Positions 13,312 to 22,209 of a stretch of 64,000 nucleotides of DNA are shown here, piece by piece. The notes beneath the pieces were generated by a model. The model ran no database searches. It had not been told where the DNA came from and saw only the letters and a list, made by a program, of their open reading frames with translations. The stretch lies in the NCBI RefSeq assembly GCF_006716765.1, contig NZ_VFPO01000001.1:4960001-5024000 (forward strand), given 5' to 3'. The first letter of the stretch is position 1. Every line of letters starts with the position of its first letter. The stretch comes from Actinomadura hallensis. Its GTDB lineage: Bacteria; Actinomycetota; Actinomycetes; Streptosporangiales; Streptosporangiaceae. The translations under genes and the position numbers were made by a program.

Positions 13312-15192
13312 TCAGGTGCGCGCCGGAGACGGACCGCCGGGCAGCAATCGTGCGATCTCCGGCTTCAGCAGGTCGCGGACGGCGGCGTAGGAGCCGCCGA
13401 AGCTGAGGTTCTCGCAGCCGCCGCTGCCCGCGACGAGGTACGCGAGCCGGAACTCCCGCGGGGTGAAGAACGCGCTCAGGTACGGCGGGGCGGCGTCCCT
13501 CCCGGGCGCGGCCTCGGACTTCCTGGGGAAGAAGTCGGCGACCTCGAACCGCCCGGTGCGGCTGCAGTTGTCCCAGACGTTCCAGTCGGGGTCCCGGCGC
13601 TCCTCGACGTTCGACTGGAGCCTGCGCAAGCCCTGGGGCGTCAGCGTGCCGGGGCGGAACACGTCCCTCGCGGTGAGCCTGCGCCCCGTGCGCAGGTCGA
13701 CGGTGACGACCTCCCCGCCGGGCGACCCGTCGCCCTGGCGGCACCAGTCGGACCACTGGAAGTAGTGCACCGACACGAGCCGCGGGCCGCGCAGGCCGAG
13801 CGTCGTCTCGGTCCCGATCCGCACGGGCCGGCCCTGGCAGGGCATCCGGCGGGCGCCGGCCCGCGCCATCTCGATCAGCCGGTCCAGCGGACCGCGCAGC
13901 TCGGCGTTGACCCGCCGCTCCAGCTCCTCGTCCGCCAGGCCGGTGACCTTCGGGTACCGCGCGCCCTCGATCCGGATGGGCGCCGGGCCGCCGGTGAGCG
14001 TGCGGTTGTCGGTGGCCATCCTCACGACCGGCACGGGAGGCGGCGGCTCCGCGTCGTCCCGCGCGACGTGGATCGCGCCGCCCGCCGACGCGGCGACGAC
14101 GGCGGCGCCCGCGGCGGCCGCCGCGCCCTTCCCGGCGGCCGTGGCGAGGAACCCCTGGGTGACGGCCGCGCCGACGGCGGCGCCGCCCGTCCCCGCGGCG
14201 CCCGCAGCGCCCGACGCGCCCGCAGCGGCCGTCCCGGCGGCGCCCGCCGTCCCCGCGGCGCCCGACGCGCCCGCGGCGGCCGTCCCGGCGGCGCCGGCCG
14301 CACCCGCCGCACCGGCCCCGGCCGACGCGGGTGCGGCCAGCGCGCCGAGCGGGAACAGCGCGGCCAAGGCGACCGCGGCCCCGGCCAGCGCGCGGACGCC
14401 GCGCGACTCCCAGTCGCTCCCGTACGCGGCGGCCGCGGCGGACTCCAGCCACGTCACGAACGCCGCCGCGCCGGGCGGCCGCTCCGCCGGGTCCTTCGCC
14501 GTCCCGCTCTCCACGAGCGGCCGCAGCGGCTCGGGCACGTCCGCGACGTCGACGGGGGCGGTGAGGTGCTGGTTCATCAGCGCGACCCGGTCCCCGGCGA
14601 ACGGCCGGCGCCCGGTCACGCACTCCACGAACACGCACGTCGCGGCGTACACGTCGGCGGCGGGCGTCACGGGCTCCCCGCGCCACTGCTCCGGCGCCAT
14701 GTACAGGGGCGTCCCCGACGCCGACCCCTGCCCGGCGAGGACGGCGACGCCGAAGTCCACGAGCTTGCTGAGCCCGTCGGCCCGCACGACGACGTTCGCC
14801 GGCTTGTAGTCGCGGTGGACGACCCCGACGGCGTGGGCGGCGGCGAGGCCCAGCAGCGACCCCTTCAGCACGAGCAGCGCCGCCTCCGGAGCGAGGGACC
14901 CGTGCTCGCGCAGCACCTCCTTCAGCGACACGCCGTCGACCGCCTCCATCACGATCGCCGCGCCGTGCTCGCTCTCCGCGAACCGGTACAGGCGGGCCAC
15001 GTAGGGGCTGTTCAGGCGGCCGAGCATCTGCGCCTCCGAGCGCAGCGCCGCGACCGCCGCGGGGTCCCCGCGCCCGAGGTACTTGATCGCGACCGGCGTC
15101 CCGGACGCCGTGTGGCGGGCGAGGACGACCCTCCCCTGCGCGCCCCGGCCGAGCTCCCGATCCTCGGTGAACTCCCCCAGCCGCCAATCCAT
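13312..15192 (-). CDS. Membrane-anchored Ser/Thr protein kinase with an Ala/Gly repeat stalk
   Basis: A 626-residue eukaryotic-type kinase. The catalytic domain (1-260) is intact: GRGAQG loop, AIKYL lysine, HRDYKPAN catalytic loop, DFG and APEQW. It is followed by a stretch of roughly 60 residues built almost only from Ala, Gly, Thr and Ser around residues 285-345, overlapping the region where the transmembrane segment should be. The C-terminal 280 residues form an extracellular-looking domain with cysteines (RMPCQG, DWCRQG, DNCSRTG, GGCENLS) and DVFRPG/FTPREF motifs like RsiV-type peptidoglycan-associated domains. It probably senses an envelope signal. Divergent from the oxygenase operon at 15485. 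Confidence 0.9.
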   Translation of the reverse strand: MDWRLGEFTEDRELGRGAQGRVVLARHTASGTPVAIKYLGRGDPAAVAALRSEAQMLGRLNSPYVARLYRFAESEHGAAIVMEAVDGVSLKEVLREHGSLAPEAALLVLKGSLLGLAAAHAVGVVHRDYKPANVVVRADGLSKLVDFGVAVLAGQGSASGTPLYMAPEQWRGEPVTPAADVYAATCVFVECVTGRRPFAGDRVALMNQHLTAPVDVADVPEPLRPLVESGTAKDPAERPPGAAAFVTWLESAAAAAYGSDWESRGVRALAGAAVALAALFPLGALAAPASAGAGAAGAAGAAGTAAAGASGAAGTAGAAGTAAAGASGAAGAAGTGGAAVGAAVTQGFLATAAGKGAAAAAGAAVVAASAGGAIHVARDDAEPPPPVPVVRMATDNRTLTGGPAPIRIEGARYPKVTGLADEELERRVNAELRGPLDRLIEMARAGARRMPCQGRPVRIGTETTLGLRGPRLVSVHYFQWSDWCRQGDGSPGGEVVTVDLRTGRRLTARDVFRPGTLTPQGLRRLQSNVEERRDPDWNVWDNCSRTGRFEVADFFPRKSEAAPGRDAAPPYLSAFFTPREFRLAYLVAGSGGCENLSFGGSYAAVRDLLKPEIARLLPGGPSPART

Positions 15193-15484
15193 CCCGGTCG
15201 ACCCCCATGCCGCTTGATCCCTGCTTCATCGAACGTGACGCCGCCGCGCCCGCAAAGGTTCGCGGCGAGGCGGCCCGCGACGCCGCCCTCCGCGGGGACC
15301 ACCGGGAGCGGGTGAGATGGGACACACCCGCGGCGCCGCGCGGGCGCGCGCCGGAGCGTCAGAAGTCACAGGTCACGGGCCCGGTTTATCGCTTTCTGAC
15401 AAACCGCCCCCCGAAAGGCGGCCGTGAATTGCCGGAGGGTCTGTGCTAAACCCATCTGGGGTCGGCCGAGGCGAAAGGATCTTC

Positions 15485-16348
15485 ATGGGCGCAGCGGAGG
15501 CTCTCGCACGGGTGGCCGACACGGATCGTTATCCGCTGACCGATCCGGACGGGCCCGGATGGAAGGCCGTCGTTTCCCGCACCCGGGACGCGCTGGCGGA
15601 ATCCGGATGCTGCGTGCTGCCCGACTTCATCCGGCCCTCACTCCAGGAGGCGCTCAGCGCGGAATGCGCGCGGATCGCGCCGCACGCCCATTACGACGTC
15701 GAAACGGTGAACGCCTACAACATCGACGTGGGCATTCCTTTGCCCGAGGACCACCCGGGCCGGATCACGGTCAAGCGGGGGAACGCGTTCGTCGCCCGCG
15801 ACCAGATCCCGGACGACTTCATCATTCACCGCCTCTACGCGAACGGGCTCTTCCAGCGCTTCGTGGCGGACTGCTTCGGGCTGCCCCGGGTGCACGAGCT
15901 CGCCGACCCGCTGTCGGCGCTGTGCCTCAACGTCGTCGAGCCCGGGATGGAGCACCCCTGGCACTTCGACACCAACGAGTTCACCGTCAGCCTCCTGACC
16001 CGGGAGGCGGAGGACGGCGGCCTCTTCGAGTACTGCCCTAACATCAGGTCAGCGGAGGCGGAGAACTTCGACGACGTGCGTCGCGTGCTGACCGGCCGGG
16101 GCGGCGACCTCGTGCACCGGCTCGCACTGCGCCCCGGAGACCTGCAGCTCTTCAAGGGGCGGTACTCGCTGCACCGGGTGAGCCGGGTCGGCGGGACCAC
16201 CGCCCGGCACACGGCGATCCTCGCCTACAGCGAGCGCCCCGGGGTCGTCGGCAGCGTCGCGCGCACGAGACAGCTGTTCGGCCGCGTCCTGCCCGAGCAC
16301 CTGGCGGCCGAGGGACGTGCCGTCCGGGTGGACCGGCTGCTCGACTAG
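15485..16348 (+). CDS. 2-oxoglutarate/Fe(II) oxygenase, BesD/HalD-like but with an intact HxD
   Basis: A 287-residue non-heme iron oxygenase. The facial triad is visible: H160 and D162 in EHPWHFDTNEF, and the distal H230 in YSLHRVSRV, with an Arg shortly after (GGTTARHTAIL) to bind 2-oxoglutarate. Other conserved-looking parts are SGCCVLPDF, NAYNIDVGIPLPEDHPGR and GDLQLFKGRYSLH. The overall pattern resembles the BesD/HalD clade that acts on free amino acids. In that clade halogenases replace the metal-ligand Asp with Gly; here Asp is present, so hydroxylation is predicted. The ATG with GAAAGGA upstream is chosen over an in-frame TTG/ATG at 15443. First gene of a three-gene operon. The clade assignment is from memory of the family and needs a tree. 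Confidence 0.82.
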   Translation: MGAAEALARVADTDRYPLTDPDGPGWKAVVSRTRDALAESGCCVLPDFIRPSLQEALSAECARIAPHAHYDVETVNAYNIDVGIPLPEDHPGRITVKRGNAFVARDQIPDDFIIHRLYANGLFQRFVADCFGLPRVHELADPLSALCLNVVEPGMEHPWHFDTNEFTVSLLTREAEDGGLFEYCPNIRSAEAENFDDVRRVLTGRGGDLVHRLALRPGDLQLFKGRYSLHRVSRVGGTTARHTAILAYSERPGVVGSVARTRQLFGRVLPEHLAAEGRAVRVDRLLD

Positions 16349-16356
16349 GAGATCGC

Positions 16357-17166
16357 GTGCGCGTTGACACGACCGGAAAGGTTTCGCTCGACCACATCTA
16401 CACGGAGCCAGATCCGCGCGCCTATTTCAGCACCCTGCGCGAACTCGGCTACATCATCCCGGAACTGGCCAAACCGCACTTCCGCCGGTTCATCGACGAA
16501 TACCGGCGGGCCCGCGGAATCGCGTCACCGACCGTTCTCGACATCGGCTGCTCCTACGGCGTCAACGCCGCCCTGCTGAAATACGGCCTCACCATGCGCG
16601 AGCTGTACGACCGCTATGGCGGCGACGACGTCCGGCACCTCACCCGCGACTCGCTGCTGGCCCGCGACCGGGAGCTGACCCGTTCCGTCGAACCGGCGGA
16701 CGACGTGCGCATTCTCGGGCTCGACGCCTCCGAGCCCGCCCTTTCCTATGCGCTGGAGGCCGGATTCCTGGACGGCGCCGTCCACGCCGATCTCGAGAAC
16801 GAGGAGCCGACCGAGCAGCAGCGCGCCCGGCTCGCCGGGATCGACCTGGTCATTTCCACCGGATGCCTCGGGTACGTCACCGAGCGCACCCTTTCCCGCG
16901 TCGTGGCCGCGCAGGAGGGCCGCAGGCCGTGGATGGCGCATTTCGTGCTGCGGATGTTCCCGTTCGAGCCGATCGCCGAGGTCCTCGCCGAGGCCGGGTA
17001 CGAGACCGTCCGCCACGACGGCCTGTTCCGGCAGCGGCGGTTCGCGACGCCGGAGGAGCGGGCGTCCGTCCTGGACCGCCTGGTGTCCGCCGGCGTCGAC
17101 CCGGCCGGGGTCGAGACCGACGGCTGGTTCTACGCGCAGCTCCACATCTCCAAGCCGTGCGACTGA
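16357..17166 (+). CDS. SAM-dependent methyltransferase of the oxygenase operon
   Basis: A 269-residue class I methyltransferase. Motif I is VLDIGCSYGVNAALL (residues about 61-75), followed by an acidic SAM-ribose segment (ILGLDASEPALSYALEAG) and a DLVISTGCLGYVTE motif IV region. The N-terminus (SLDHIYTEPDPRAYFSTLRE) is a conserved-looking cap. The GTG start has AGGAG 5 nt upstream and lies 8 bp after the oxygenase stop, so co-transcription is nearly certain. The acceptor is unknown. Given the following carnitine-type acyltransferase, N-methylation of an amino acid or amine to a betaine is a reasonable hypothesis. Confidence 0.82.
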   Translation: MRVDTTGKVSLDHIYTEPDPRAYFSTLRELGYIIPELAKPHFRRFIDEYRRARGIASPTVLDIGCSYGVNAALLKYGLTMRELYDRYGGDDVRHLTRDSLLARDRELTRSVEPADDVRILGLDASEPALSYALEAGFLDGAVHADLENEEPTEQQRARLAGIDLVISTGCLGYVTERTLSRVVAAQEGRRPWMAHFVLRMFPFEPIAEVLAEAGYETVRHDGLFRQRRFATPEERASVLDRLVSAGVDPAGVETDGWFYAQLHISKPCD

Positions 17167-17189
17167 GCACCGACTAGACGAGGACCGAA

Positions 17190-18989
17190 GTGAACGCCAG
17201 CGAAGAGATCTCGACCCGCACGTTCGGCAACGAGGAGCACCTGCCGCGGGTGCCGCTGCCCACGCTCGACGAGACGTGCGAGCGGTTCATGGAGTGGTGC
17301 GCGCCGCTCCTGACCGGCGACGAGCGGGCGCGGACCGAGGCCGCGCTGGCGGAGTTCGCCCGCCCCGGCGGCCCCGGCCGCGCGCTGCACGCGGCGCTCG
17401 AACGCTACGACGCCGCGGAGGGCGTGCACAGCTGGCTCGACACCTTCTGGCCGTACCGCTACCTCGGCCGCCGCGACCGGATCGCCCTGAACGCGAACTT
17501 CTTCTTCCTGTTCCGGGAGTCGGACCAGGGACAGGCCGAGCGCGCCGCCGCGCTCATCGCGGGCGCGCTCGACTACAAGCGGCGGCTGGACGAGGAGACC
17601 CTCCCGCCGGTCCTGCAGCGGGGGCGGCCGCTGACGATGGAGCAGAACAAGTTCCTGTTCTCCACCACCCGCATCCCCGGCGCCGAACTCGACACCGTCC
17701 GCGCCCCCTACACCGACGCGTGGCCGGGCCCGTCCGACGCCCGCCACATCGTGGTGTTCTTCCGCGGCAACCTGATCCGGATGGACGTGCTCGGCCCGGA
17801 GGGCCGCCCCCACACCCTCGACGAGCTGGAGGCGGGCCTGCGCACGATCATGAAGGCCGAGCCCGCGCCGGAACCGTCCGCCGGGCACCTCACCACCAAG
17901 GCCCGCGCCGAGTGGGCGGACAGCCGCCAGGCCCTCCTCGCCCTCGACCCCCGCAACGCGGAGGCGCTCGACACCGTCGAGACGGCGCTGTTCTGCCTCT
18001 GCCTGGAGAACTTCACCCCCAGGAACACCCTCGACGCCTGCGACCACCTGCTCCACGGCGACAGCGGCAACCGGTGGTTCGACAAGTCGGTGTCCTTCGT
18101 CGTCTTCGCCGACGGCACCGCGGGCGTCAACGTCGAGCACTGCGGCCTGGACGGGACGACGGTCCTCGCCTTCGTGGACGAGGTGCTGGGCGCCCCCGCC
18201 GAGCAGCTGTCCCGCCGGTCGGGCGCCGCCTCGCAGGGGCTGCCGTTCATCGAGCCCGTGGAGTTCGTCCTCGACGACGCCCTGCGCCAGGACATCGAGG
18301 AGGCCGCCGCGTCGTTCGCCGCCTACGGCGCGGCGACCGCCACCGCCACCGTGTCGTTCGACGACTTCGGGGCCGACGCCGTCAAGGCGCTGAACATGTC
18401 GCCGGACGCGTTCGTCCAGATGGCCTACCAGCTCGCGCACCGGCGCGCGAAGGGCGTCACCGGCGCCACCTACGAGTCGATCGCCACCCGCCAGTACCGG
18501 CACGGGCGCACCGAGGCCATGCGCGTCGTCACCCCGGAGGTGCTCCGCTTCGTGGAGGCCATGGAGGACCCGGAGGCCGGCACCGAGGCCCGCCGGGCCG
18601 CGTTCCGCGCCGCCGCCGAGGCCCACGTGCGCCGCGCCAAGGACTGCCAGGCGGGCCGGGCCCCCGAGCAGCACCTCTGGGAGCTCCAGCTGATCCAGAA
18701 GCGGCGGGGCGCCGAGCTGGGCGTCACCGAGCCGCTCGCGCTGTTCGACTCCCCCGGCTGGCGGATCATGCGCGACGACTACCTGAGCACCAGCTCGGCC
18801 CCGTCCGCCAACATCCGGTACTTCGGCTTCGGGTCGACCAGCGACCAGTGCATCGGCGTCGCCTACGTGCTGCTCCCGGACCGCTTCAACGCCTACCTGA
18901 GCACGCCCCGCGGGGTGGCCGGCGCGATGCACGTCTTCGCCGACCGCCTCCGCGAGGCCGTCCACGAACTCCGCGGCCTGCTCGCCTGA
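17190..18989 (+). CDS. Carnitine/choline O-acyltransferase family protein
   Basis: A 599-residue full-length member of the carnitine acyltransferase family, which transfers acyl groups between CoA and the hydroxyl of carnitine or choline. Visible family features: N-terminal LPRVPLPTLDETCERFMEWC, the TMEQNKFLFSTTRIPG segment, the catalytic His317 in GVNVEHCGLDGT, and the C-terminal RYFGFGSTSDQCIGVAYVLL. Length matches eukaryotic CrAT/CPT enzymes. Such genes are uncommon in bacteria. It follows the methyltransferase by 23 bp with a GTG start. Its place after an oxygenase and a methyltransferase suggests it acylates a hydroxylated, N-methylated product rather than serving fatty-acid shuttling. 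Confidence 0.88.
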   Translation: MNASEEISTRTFGNEEHLPRVPLPTLDETCERFMEWCAPLLTGDERARTEAALAEFARPGGPGRALHAALERYDAAEGVHSWLDTFWPYRYLGRRDRIALNANFFFLFRESDQGQAERAAALIAGALDYKRRLDEETLPPVLQRGRPLTMEQNKFLFSTTRIPGAELDTVRAPYTDAWPGPSDARHIVVFFRGNLIRMDVLGPEGRPHTLDELEAGLRTIMKAEPAPEPSAGHLTTKARAEWADSRQALLALDPRNAEALDTVETALFCLCLENFTPRNTLDACDHLLHGDSGNRWFDKSVSFVVFADGTAGVNVEHCGLDGTTVLAFVDEVLGAPAEQLSRRSGAASQGLPFIEPVEFVLDDALRQDIEEAAASFAAYGAATATATVSFDDFGADAVKALNMSPDAFVQMAYQLAHRRAKGVTGATYESIATRQYRHGRTEAMRVVTPEVLRFVEAMEDPEAGTEARRAAFRAAAEAHVRRAKDCQAGRAPEQHLWELQLIQKRRGAELGVTEPLALFDSPGWRIMRDDYLSTSSAPSANIRYFGFGSTSDQCIGVAYVLLPDRFNAYLSTPRGVAGAMHVFADRLREAVHELRGLLA

Positions 18990-19062
18990 CGGCGGCCTCC
19001 CCGCCGCCAAGGGCACGACCGGGCTTTGAACCTTCCGGGCGGGCGGATGCGTATGTCCGGCC

Positions 19063-20994
19063 GTGACGACACGTGAGCAGCAGGCTCCCCCGACCGACAA
19101 GCCGATGCTCGCCATCGGTGCCGTCGCCATCGCGCTGGTCGTCCTCGCCCTGGTCGTACGGCTGGGCGGGGCGTTCAGCGACACCGCCGCGCCCGGCCTC
19201 TCGCAGACCGGGGCGCTGACCAAGATCGGCCTCTCGGTCGCCGAGCTCGGCGGGAACATCGCCGCCGTGCTCGCGGTCGGGTGGCTCCTCGCCGCGGCCG
19301 TGTTCGCGCGGCCGCCGTCGCCCGCCGGGCGCGCCTGCCTGCGCGGCGCGTCGCTGGCGGCGCTGGCGTGGGCGCTGTGCACCCTCGCGCTGATCCTCTT
19401 CAGCGTCCTCGACCTGTTCGGCACCGGCATCGGCGGCCTCACCGGCGACATGATGCGGACGCTGCTCATCGAGCTGCCGCAGGGGCGGGCCCTGCTGATG
19501 GTCCTCGCCGCCTCGGTCGTCCTGGCCGTCGCGGCGAGCGCGCCCCGCGCCGAGCACGGCGCCGGGTACCTGCTGGCGCTCGCCCTCGCCGGGCTGCTCC
19601 CGCCGCTGTTCACCGGGCACGCCGCGGGCGCCTCCTTCCACGCCCTCGCCGTCTACAGCCTGGTCGCGCACGTCCTGGGCGCCGCGCTGTGGATCGGCGG
19701 GCTCGTCGCCCTGGTCACCGCCGGGACGGCGTTCCGCGACCGGCTGCCGGAGATCGTCGGGCGCTACAGCGGCCTGGCGCTGGCGTCGTTCGCCGTCGTC
19801 GCGGTCAGCGGCGCCGTCAACGCCTGGGTGCGCCTCGGCGGCGTCAACCTGGGCTCGCGGTACGCGTGGGTCGTCCTCGCCAAGATCGCGGCGCTCGGCG
19901 TCCTCGGCGTGCTGGGCTGGTGGCACCGGCGCGCCACCGTCCCCGCCCTCCGGGACGGCAGGGGCGCGGGCCCGTTCGCCCGGCTCGGCTCCGTCGAGAT
20001 CCTCGCCATGGCCGCGACCATGGCGCTGGCGACCGGGCTGTCCCGGACGCCCCCGCCGGAGAACGCGCCCGGCACCCTCGACCTCACCACGCTGCGCCTC
20101 GGCTTCCCGATGCCCGGCCCGGCCGGCCCCGGCCCCTACCTGCTGGACTGGTGGCCGGACCCGATGTTCGCCACGCTGATCGTGACGGGCGCCGTCCTGT
20201 ACGGCGTCGGCGTCCGGCGCGCGCGGGACTGGCCGTGGCACCGCACCGCCGCCTGGTACGGCGGGCTCCTCGTCGCGGTCCTCGCGACCTGCGCGGGGTT
20301 CGCGAAGTACAGCATGGTCCTGTTCAGCGCGCACGCCCTCCAGCACGTCCTCATCGGGATGCTGGCCCCGCCGCTGCTCCTGCACGGCGCTCCGCTGCGG
20401 CTGGCGGTGCGCACCGTGCGCGGCGAGGGCCCGCGGCTGCTGGCCGCCGCGGGCGGATGCCGCGCCGTGCGGCTGCTGTCGCACCCGGTCGCCGCGTCCG
20501 CCCTGCTCCTGCTCAGCCTCTACGCGTTCTACGTCTCGCCGCTGTTCGGACCGTCGCTCAGCGACCACGCGCTGCACTCGCTCTTCATGCTCTGCTTCCT
20601 CGTCATCGGCATGGCGTACTTCCACGGGACGGCGGGGACGCTCGCGCCGCTGGTCGTCCTGCCGCTGCACGTCGTCGCCGGGGTCGCCCTGATGCGGGTG
20701 GGCGGCGTCCTCGGCAGCTGGTACGAGGAGTTCGAGCGCGGCTGGGGCCCGTCACCGCTGGACGACCAGCGCCTCGGCGCGCTGCTGCTGTGGACGCTCG
20801 CCGCCGCGCTCACCGCCGCCGGCGCCGCGGGCCGCGCGGCGCGGCGGCGTCACTGGCGGAGCCGCCGGTCCACGACGCGGCTGAGCGCCTCCACGACGGT
20901 CGGGTCGTACTCGGCGGCGGAGTCGAGCCTCAGCCGCTCCAGCACCGCGGCGCCCCTGTCCCGGTCGGGGGACTCGCCGACCAGGTCGTCGTAG
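19063..20994 (+). CDS. CopD-CtaG fusion membrane protein
   Basis: A polytopic membrane protein of about 640 residues. The N-terminal half is CopD-like copper import/resistance (SVAELGGNIAAVLAVGWLL, HALAVYSLVAHVLGAALWIGG). The C-terminal half is CtaG-like, the periplasmic/outer-face copper factor for cytochrome oxidase assembly (FSAHALQHVLIGMLAPPLLL, HALHSLFMLCFLVIGMAYF). The fusion is common in actinobacteria. His and Met residues in the helices are the expected copper ligands. The coding character ends near 20850. The frame then stays open for 145 bp across the antisense 3' end of the next gene before reaching a stop, so the last 48 residues are probably a run-on tail. Confidence 0.88.
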   Translation: MTTREQQAPPTDKPMLAIGAVAIALVVLALVVRLGGAFSDTAAPGLSQTGALTKIGLSVAELGGNIAAVLAVGWLLAAAVFARPPSPAGRACLRGASLAALAWALCTLALILFSVLDLFGTGIGGLTGDMMRTLLIELPQGRALLMVLAASVVLAVAASAPRAEHGAGYLLALALAGLLPPLFTGHAAGASFHALAVYSLVAHVLGAALWIGGLVALVTAGTAFRDRLPEIVGRYSGLALASFAVVAVSGAVNAWVRLGGVNLGSRYAWVVLAKIAALGVLGVLGWWHRRATVPALRDGRGAGPFARLGSVEILAMAATMALATGLSRTPPPENAPGTLDLTTLRLGFPMPGPAGPGPYLLDWWPDPMFATLIVTGAVLYGVGVRRARDWPWHRTAAWYGGLLVAVLATCAGFAKYSMVLFSAHALQHVLIGMLAPPLLLHGAPLRLAVRTVRGEGPRLLAAAGGCRAVRLLSHPVAASALLLLSLYAFYVSPLFGPSLSDHALHSLFMLCFLVIGMAYFHGTAGTLAPLVVLPLHVVAGVALMRVGGVLGSWYEEFERGWGPSPLDDQRLGALLLWTLAAALTAAGAAGRAARRRHWRSRRSTTRLSASTTVGSYSAAESSLSRSSTAAPLSRSGDSPTRSS

Positions 20995-22199
20995 GCGTTG
21001 GCGACCTTGATGATGCGGCCCGCGAGCGGCGGCGTGACCGGTTTGGCCGGTTTGGCCGCGTCGCCGGAGTCGGCGGCGGAGGGCTCGGGCGGCCCGGACC
21101 GGTAGGGGTGCGACGACAGCCGCACGATGTGCGCCACCCGGTCCAGCACGCCGGTCTGCCTGATCACCTCGGCGCCCAGCTCGGCGATGCGGCGCTGCTC
21201 GGCCGGCGACGCCAGGACCGTCGCGCCGCCCGGGATCGGGTCGCCGAGCGACAGCTGGCCGATGTCGTGCATCAGCGCCGCGTACTCCAGTTCGAGCAGC
21301 TCCGCCTCCGACATGCCGAGCTCGCGCCCCATCGCCACCGCCAGCCGCGACACCCGCCGCGAGTGCCCGGTCTCCACGTAGCCGCCGACCTCGGTGACGC
21401 GCGACAGCGCCCGGATCGTCTGCAGGTACGTGGCGCGCGTCCCGGCGTAGCGGCGGAACGCGAACTGCGTCACCAGGATCGGCACCGTGAAGATCAGCAG
21501 CGCGGCCTGGCCCATCGCGGTCGTGGCCACGGCGATCAGCATGGCGGTCGCGCTGGTCGCCGCGCACAGCGCCATCTTCGCCCGGATCTCGTCCCGCAGC
21601 GCGATCCCGAACCGCGCCCGCACCGCCTCCGCCCGGATCATCGCGGCGATCAGCACGTCGGTGAAGCAGGACGCGACCACGACGACGCCCATCACCAACA
21701 GCAGCAGGGGCCAGGCCAGGCCGAACGACAGCACCGGCCGGAAGCACAGCGCGATGACCGCGACGGTGAACAGCCGCCGCGCCATCGCGTCCGGCCGCGG
21801 GGACCGGCCGACCGCCAGGTGCGGCAGCGAGCCGACCAGCATCCCGGCCGCGGTGACGGCGACGACCTGCAGCGCCGAGTGCTCGGCGGGGACGACGCCG
21901 AGCGGCGCGTCCGGCGGGGCGCCCGCGGGGCCGACGCCGACGAGCAGCGCGTAGCCGATCGCGCCCGCGCTCGCGATCGGGGCCACCTCGCGGTTGCCGG
22001 GCATCACCATGCGGAACAGCTCGCCGAGCGCGATCAGCACACCGAAGATCACCGCGACCTCGGGCTGGCGGAGGCCGACCGCCGAGACCTGCGTGACCGC
22101 GACGACGGCGAACAGCCCGGCGGTGGCGATCAGCAGCAGCTGGCCGGCGTCGATGCTCTGCCACGCGGCCCGCTCGGGGGCCTGGACCTGACCGGTCAT
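20850..22199 (-). CDS. Membrane protein with HD hydrolase domain, no GYP motif
   Basis: A 449-residue protein. The N-terminal 230 residues contain six or more hydrophobic segments of a MASE-like sensor (LLLIATAGLFAVVAV, VIFGVLIALGELFRMV). A linker and an HD domain follow, with TGHSRRVSRLAVAMG and the metal motif ALMHDIGQL. The GYP motif that marks c-di-GMP phosphodiesterases is absent, so either activity is lost or the substrate differs. It ends antisense to the CopD-CtaG 3' end and is followed upstream by a second HD protein with 10 bp between them, so the two are likely one operon. ATG start at 22199. Confidence 0.82.
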   Translation of the reverse strand: MTGQVQAPERAAWQSIDAGQLLLIATAGLFAVVAVTQVSAVGLRQPEVAVIFGVLIALGELFRMVMPGNREVAPIASAGAIGYALLVGVGPAGAPPDAPLGVVPAEHSALQVVAVTAAGMLVGSLPHLAVGRSPRPDAMARRLFTVAVIALCFRPVLSFGLAWPLLLLVMGVVVVASCFTDVLIAAMIRAEAVRARFGIALRDEIRAKMALCAATSATAMLIAVATTAMGQAALLIFTVPILVTQFAFRRYAGTRATYLQTIRALSRVTEVGGYVETGHSRRVSRLAVAMGRELGMSEAELLELEYAALMHDIGQLSLGDPIPGGATVLASPAEQRRIAELGAEVIRQTGVLDRVAHIVRLSSHPYRSGPPEPSAADSGDAAKPAKPVTPPLAGRIIKVANAYDDLVGESPDRDRGAAVLERLRLDSAAEYDPTVVEALSRVVDRRLRQ

Positions 22200-22209
22200 G
22201 TCCGTCCCG

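Noticed and set aside
15485..16348. Radical halogenase of the BesD type
   Set aside because: The motif is H-F-D, with the Asp ligand present, where halogenases have Gly or Ala.
16748..19066. A 772-codon frame overlapping the methyltransferase and acyltransferase
   Set aside because: Out-of-frame copy of the real genes; Arg/Pro-rich, no motifs.
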